Shown one piece after another: positions 6,126-6,626 of a stretch of DNA of 6,626 nt. Both the position numbers and the translations under genes were made by a program. Position 1 is the first letter of the stretch, and every line of letters starts with the position of its first letter. This DNA comes from Treponema sp. (GTDB lineage Bacteria; Spirochaetota; Spirochaetia; Treponematales; Breznakiellaceae): assembly GCA_031273185.1 (NCBI GenBank), contig JAISSG010000073.1:1-6626 (forward strand), read 5' to 3'. Under the pieces are notes generated by a model. It saw only the letters and a program-made list of their open reading frames with translations, searched no databases and was not told where the DNA came from.

Positions 6126-6341
6126 TGTTGCCACCCCACCAAAATGGCATTACCATAGTGGTATGGGCGCCAAATTCCCGGTATTTATTGCGCTTCTTGC
6201 CCTTTCCTGCGCGGGTTGCGCCAAAGCCGCAAAGGACACCGCCACCGCCACCGATGGCGCAGACGCAGTGTCCGCGGCCACGGCAGCGAAGGGGCCCTCG
6301 CCACGCGAGCTGCTTGAGGGCTTCATGCCGGGGGCGATGGC
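6126..6341 (+). repeat. Right copy of lipoprotein-start direct repeat
   Basis: Same orientation as 629-867 and more than 90% identical over its second half by hand count. Similarity extends about 37 bp upstream of the ATG (the ACCCC-CCAAAA-ATTACCATA block), so an upstream control region was copied as well as coding sequence. It ends abruptly at 6341, where the left copy continues into the binding-protein domain and this copy does not. Confidence 0.8.
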
Positions 6342-6396
6342 ACAGGCAAAAATCAGCTTTTCATGGATTGCTCCTAAGCCAACAGCAGAGAGTTAG
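6163..6396 (+). pseudogene. Truncated lipoprotein (5' end of a sugar-binding protein gene)
   Basis: This 77-residue frame has an intact start and signal peptide, MGAKFPVFIALLALSCAGC, with a lipobox-like SCAGC (C19 would be lipidated, relaxed at the -3 position as often in spirochaetes). A T/D/G/A-rich linker and RELLEGFMPGAMA follow. Up to about residue 60 it is nearly the same as the broken gene at 666-1108, but unlike that copy it has no frameshift. Past 6341 the two diverge: here 17 unrelated residues (QAKISFSWIAPKPTAES) lead to a stop, and the ligand-binding domain is absent. It may still make a tiny lipoprotein, but it looks like a gene remnant cut near an insertion sequence. No good Shine-Dalgarno precedes the ATG. 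Confidence 0.6.
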
Positions 6397-6400
6397 AAGA

Positions 6401-6626
6401 ATGAATTTTTTTACGGGCTACTTCTTCAGTTTTAGGGTGTCAAAAACAACGGGCATCAGTTTTATCGACTCCACGCCCTTGAAAGTATGCCATAACCGGC
6501 GCATATGCAGCCACAAAGTGTTCGAAGCCTGCGCGGCGCGGGGGAAAACCTCCACCGGATGGTTTTACGGCTTCAAATTGCACTTGGTTATCAATGACCG
6601 GGGGGAGATATGTTCCTTTTGCCTGA
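6401..6626 (+). CDS. IS982-family transposase, 5'-truncated and cut by the window edge
   Basis: From the ATG at 6401 the frame is open to the last base (75 codons). It contains TGISFIDSTPLKVCHNRRI, then HKVF, RGKTSTGWFYGFKLHLVIND and GEICSFCL. These blocks are characteristic of IS982-family DDE transposases, and D23 in FIDST is the expected first catalytic aspartate. Full-length members have about 100 or more residues before this block. Here only about 17 residues precede it, and the frame upstream (6342-6400) has no recognisable family sequence, so the 5' end of the element is missing. The transposase starts 4 nt after the stop of the truncated lipoprotein, consistent with a deletion or insertion junction between 6341 and about 6420. 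The remaining catalytic residues would lie beyond the right edge. Confidence 0.8.
   Translation, partial: MNFFTGYFFSFRVSKTTGISFIDSTPLKVCHNRRICSHKVFEACAARGKTSTGWFYGFKLHLVINDRGEICSFCL

Larger units (their letters stand above)
5848..6162. other. AT-rich intergenic region between divergent units
   Basis: These 315 bp hold no ORF or RNA gene that I can support. They contain the operon ribosome site, candidate minus-strand promoters and a spaced inverted repeat (5943-5995). Also present are a short palindromic pair ACAAC/GTTGT (5868-5872, 5878-5882), a weak stem CGTTTT/AAAACG (6044-6060) and a poor plus-strand promoter candidate (TTTACT-17-TATGAA, 6068-6096). Its AT-richness contrasts with the GC-rich operon. 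The last 37 bp belong to the right lipoprotein repeat. Confidence 0.6.

Overview
The window holds a complete six-gene meta-cleavage operon for catechol on the minus strand (1105-5847), set between broken genes and repeats. The dense, GC-rich operon contrasts with AT-rich, eroded flanks. Spirochaete-style lipoproteins, a sugar-binding-protein relic, an IS982 transposase piece and this particular operon together suggest a termite-gut Treponema. I recall a published report of such meta-cleavage genes in Treponema primitia. This assignment rests on memory and gene content; no database comparison was made.

Left flank (1-1104). It opens with 16 perfect copies of a 7-bp unit, TTGCCGA. On the minus strand the tract lies inside an open frame that starts at an ATG at 155, right behind a near-consensus promoter (163-191), and runs off the left edge. 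A perfect 10-bp-arm palindrome follows (231-253), then a HicB-type antitoxin relic with two frameshifts (370-519, minus) and a short CGCAGAGG-type intergenic repeat (564-606). Last comes a frameshifted, truncated gene for a lipoprotein sugar-binding protein (666-1108, plus).

Operon (5847 down to 1105). In transcription order the genes are 2-hydroxymuconic semialdehyde hydrolase, 2-oxopent-4-enoate hydratase, acylating acetaldehyde dehydrogenase, 4-hydroxy-2-oxovalerate aldolase, XylT-like [2Fe-2S] ferredoxin and catechol 2,3-dioxygenase. Together they would convert catechol plus O2 into formate, pyruvate and acetyl-CoA. The ferredoxin would reactivate oxidised dioxygenase. The first four genes are tightly coupled (one 2-nt gap and two 4-nt ATGA overlaps). 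The ferredoxin and dioxygenase follow after 17-nt and 31-nt gaps, with a hairpin at the end of the ferredoxin gene. All active-site residues I could check are present. The dehydrogenase branch (XylG/H/I), any ring hydroxylase and any regulator are absent from the window.

Right flank (5848-6626). An AT-rich intergenic region of 315 bp carries candidate operon promoters and an inverted repeat. It leads to a second, truncated copy of the same lipoprotein 5' end (6163-6396, plus), then to a 5'-truncated IS982-family transposase that runs off the right edge. The two lipoprotein segments form direct repeats on either side of the operon, so the operon sits between relics of related genes.
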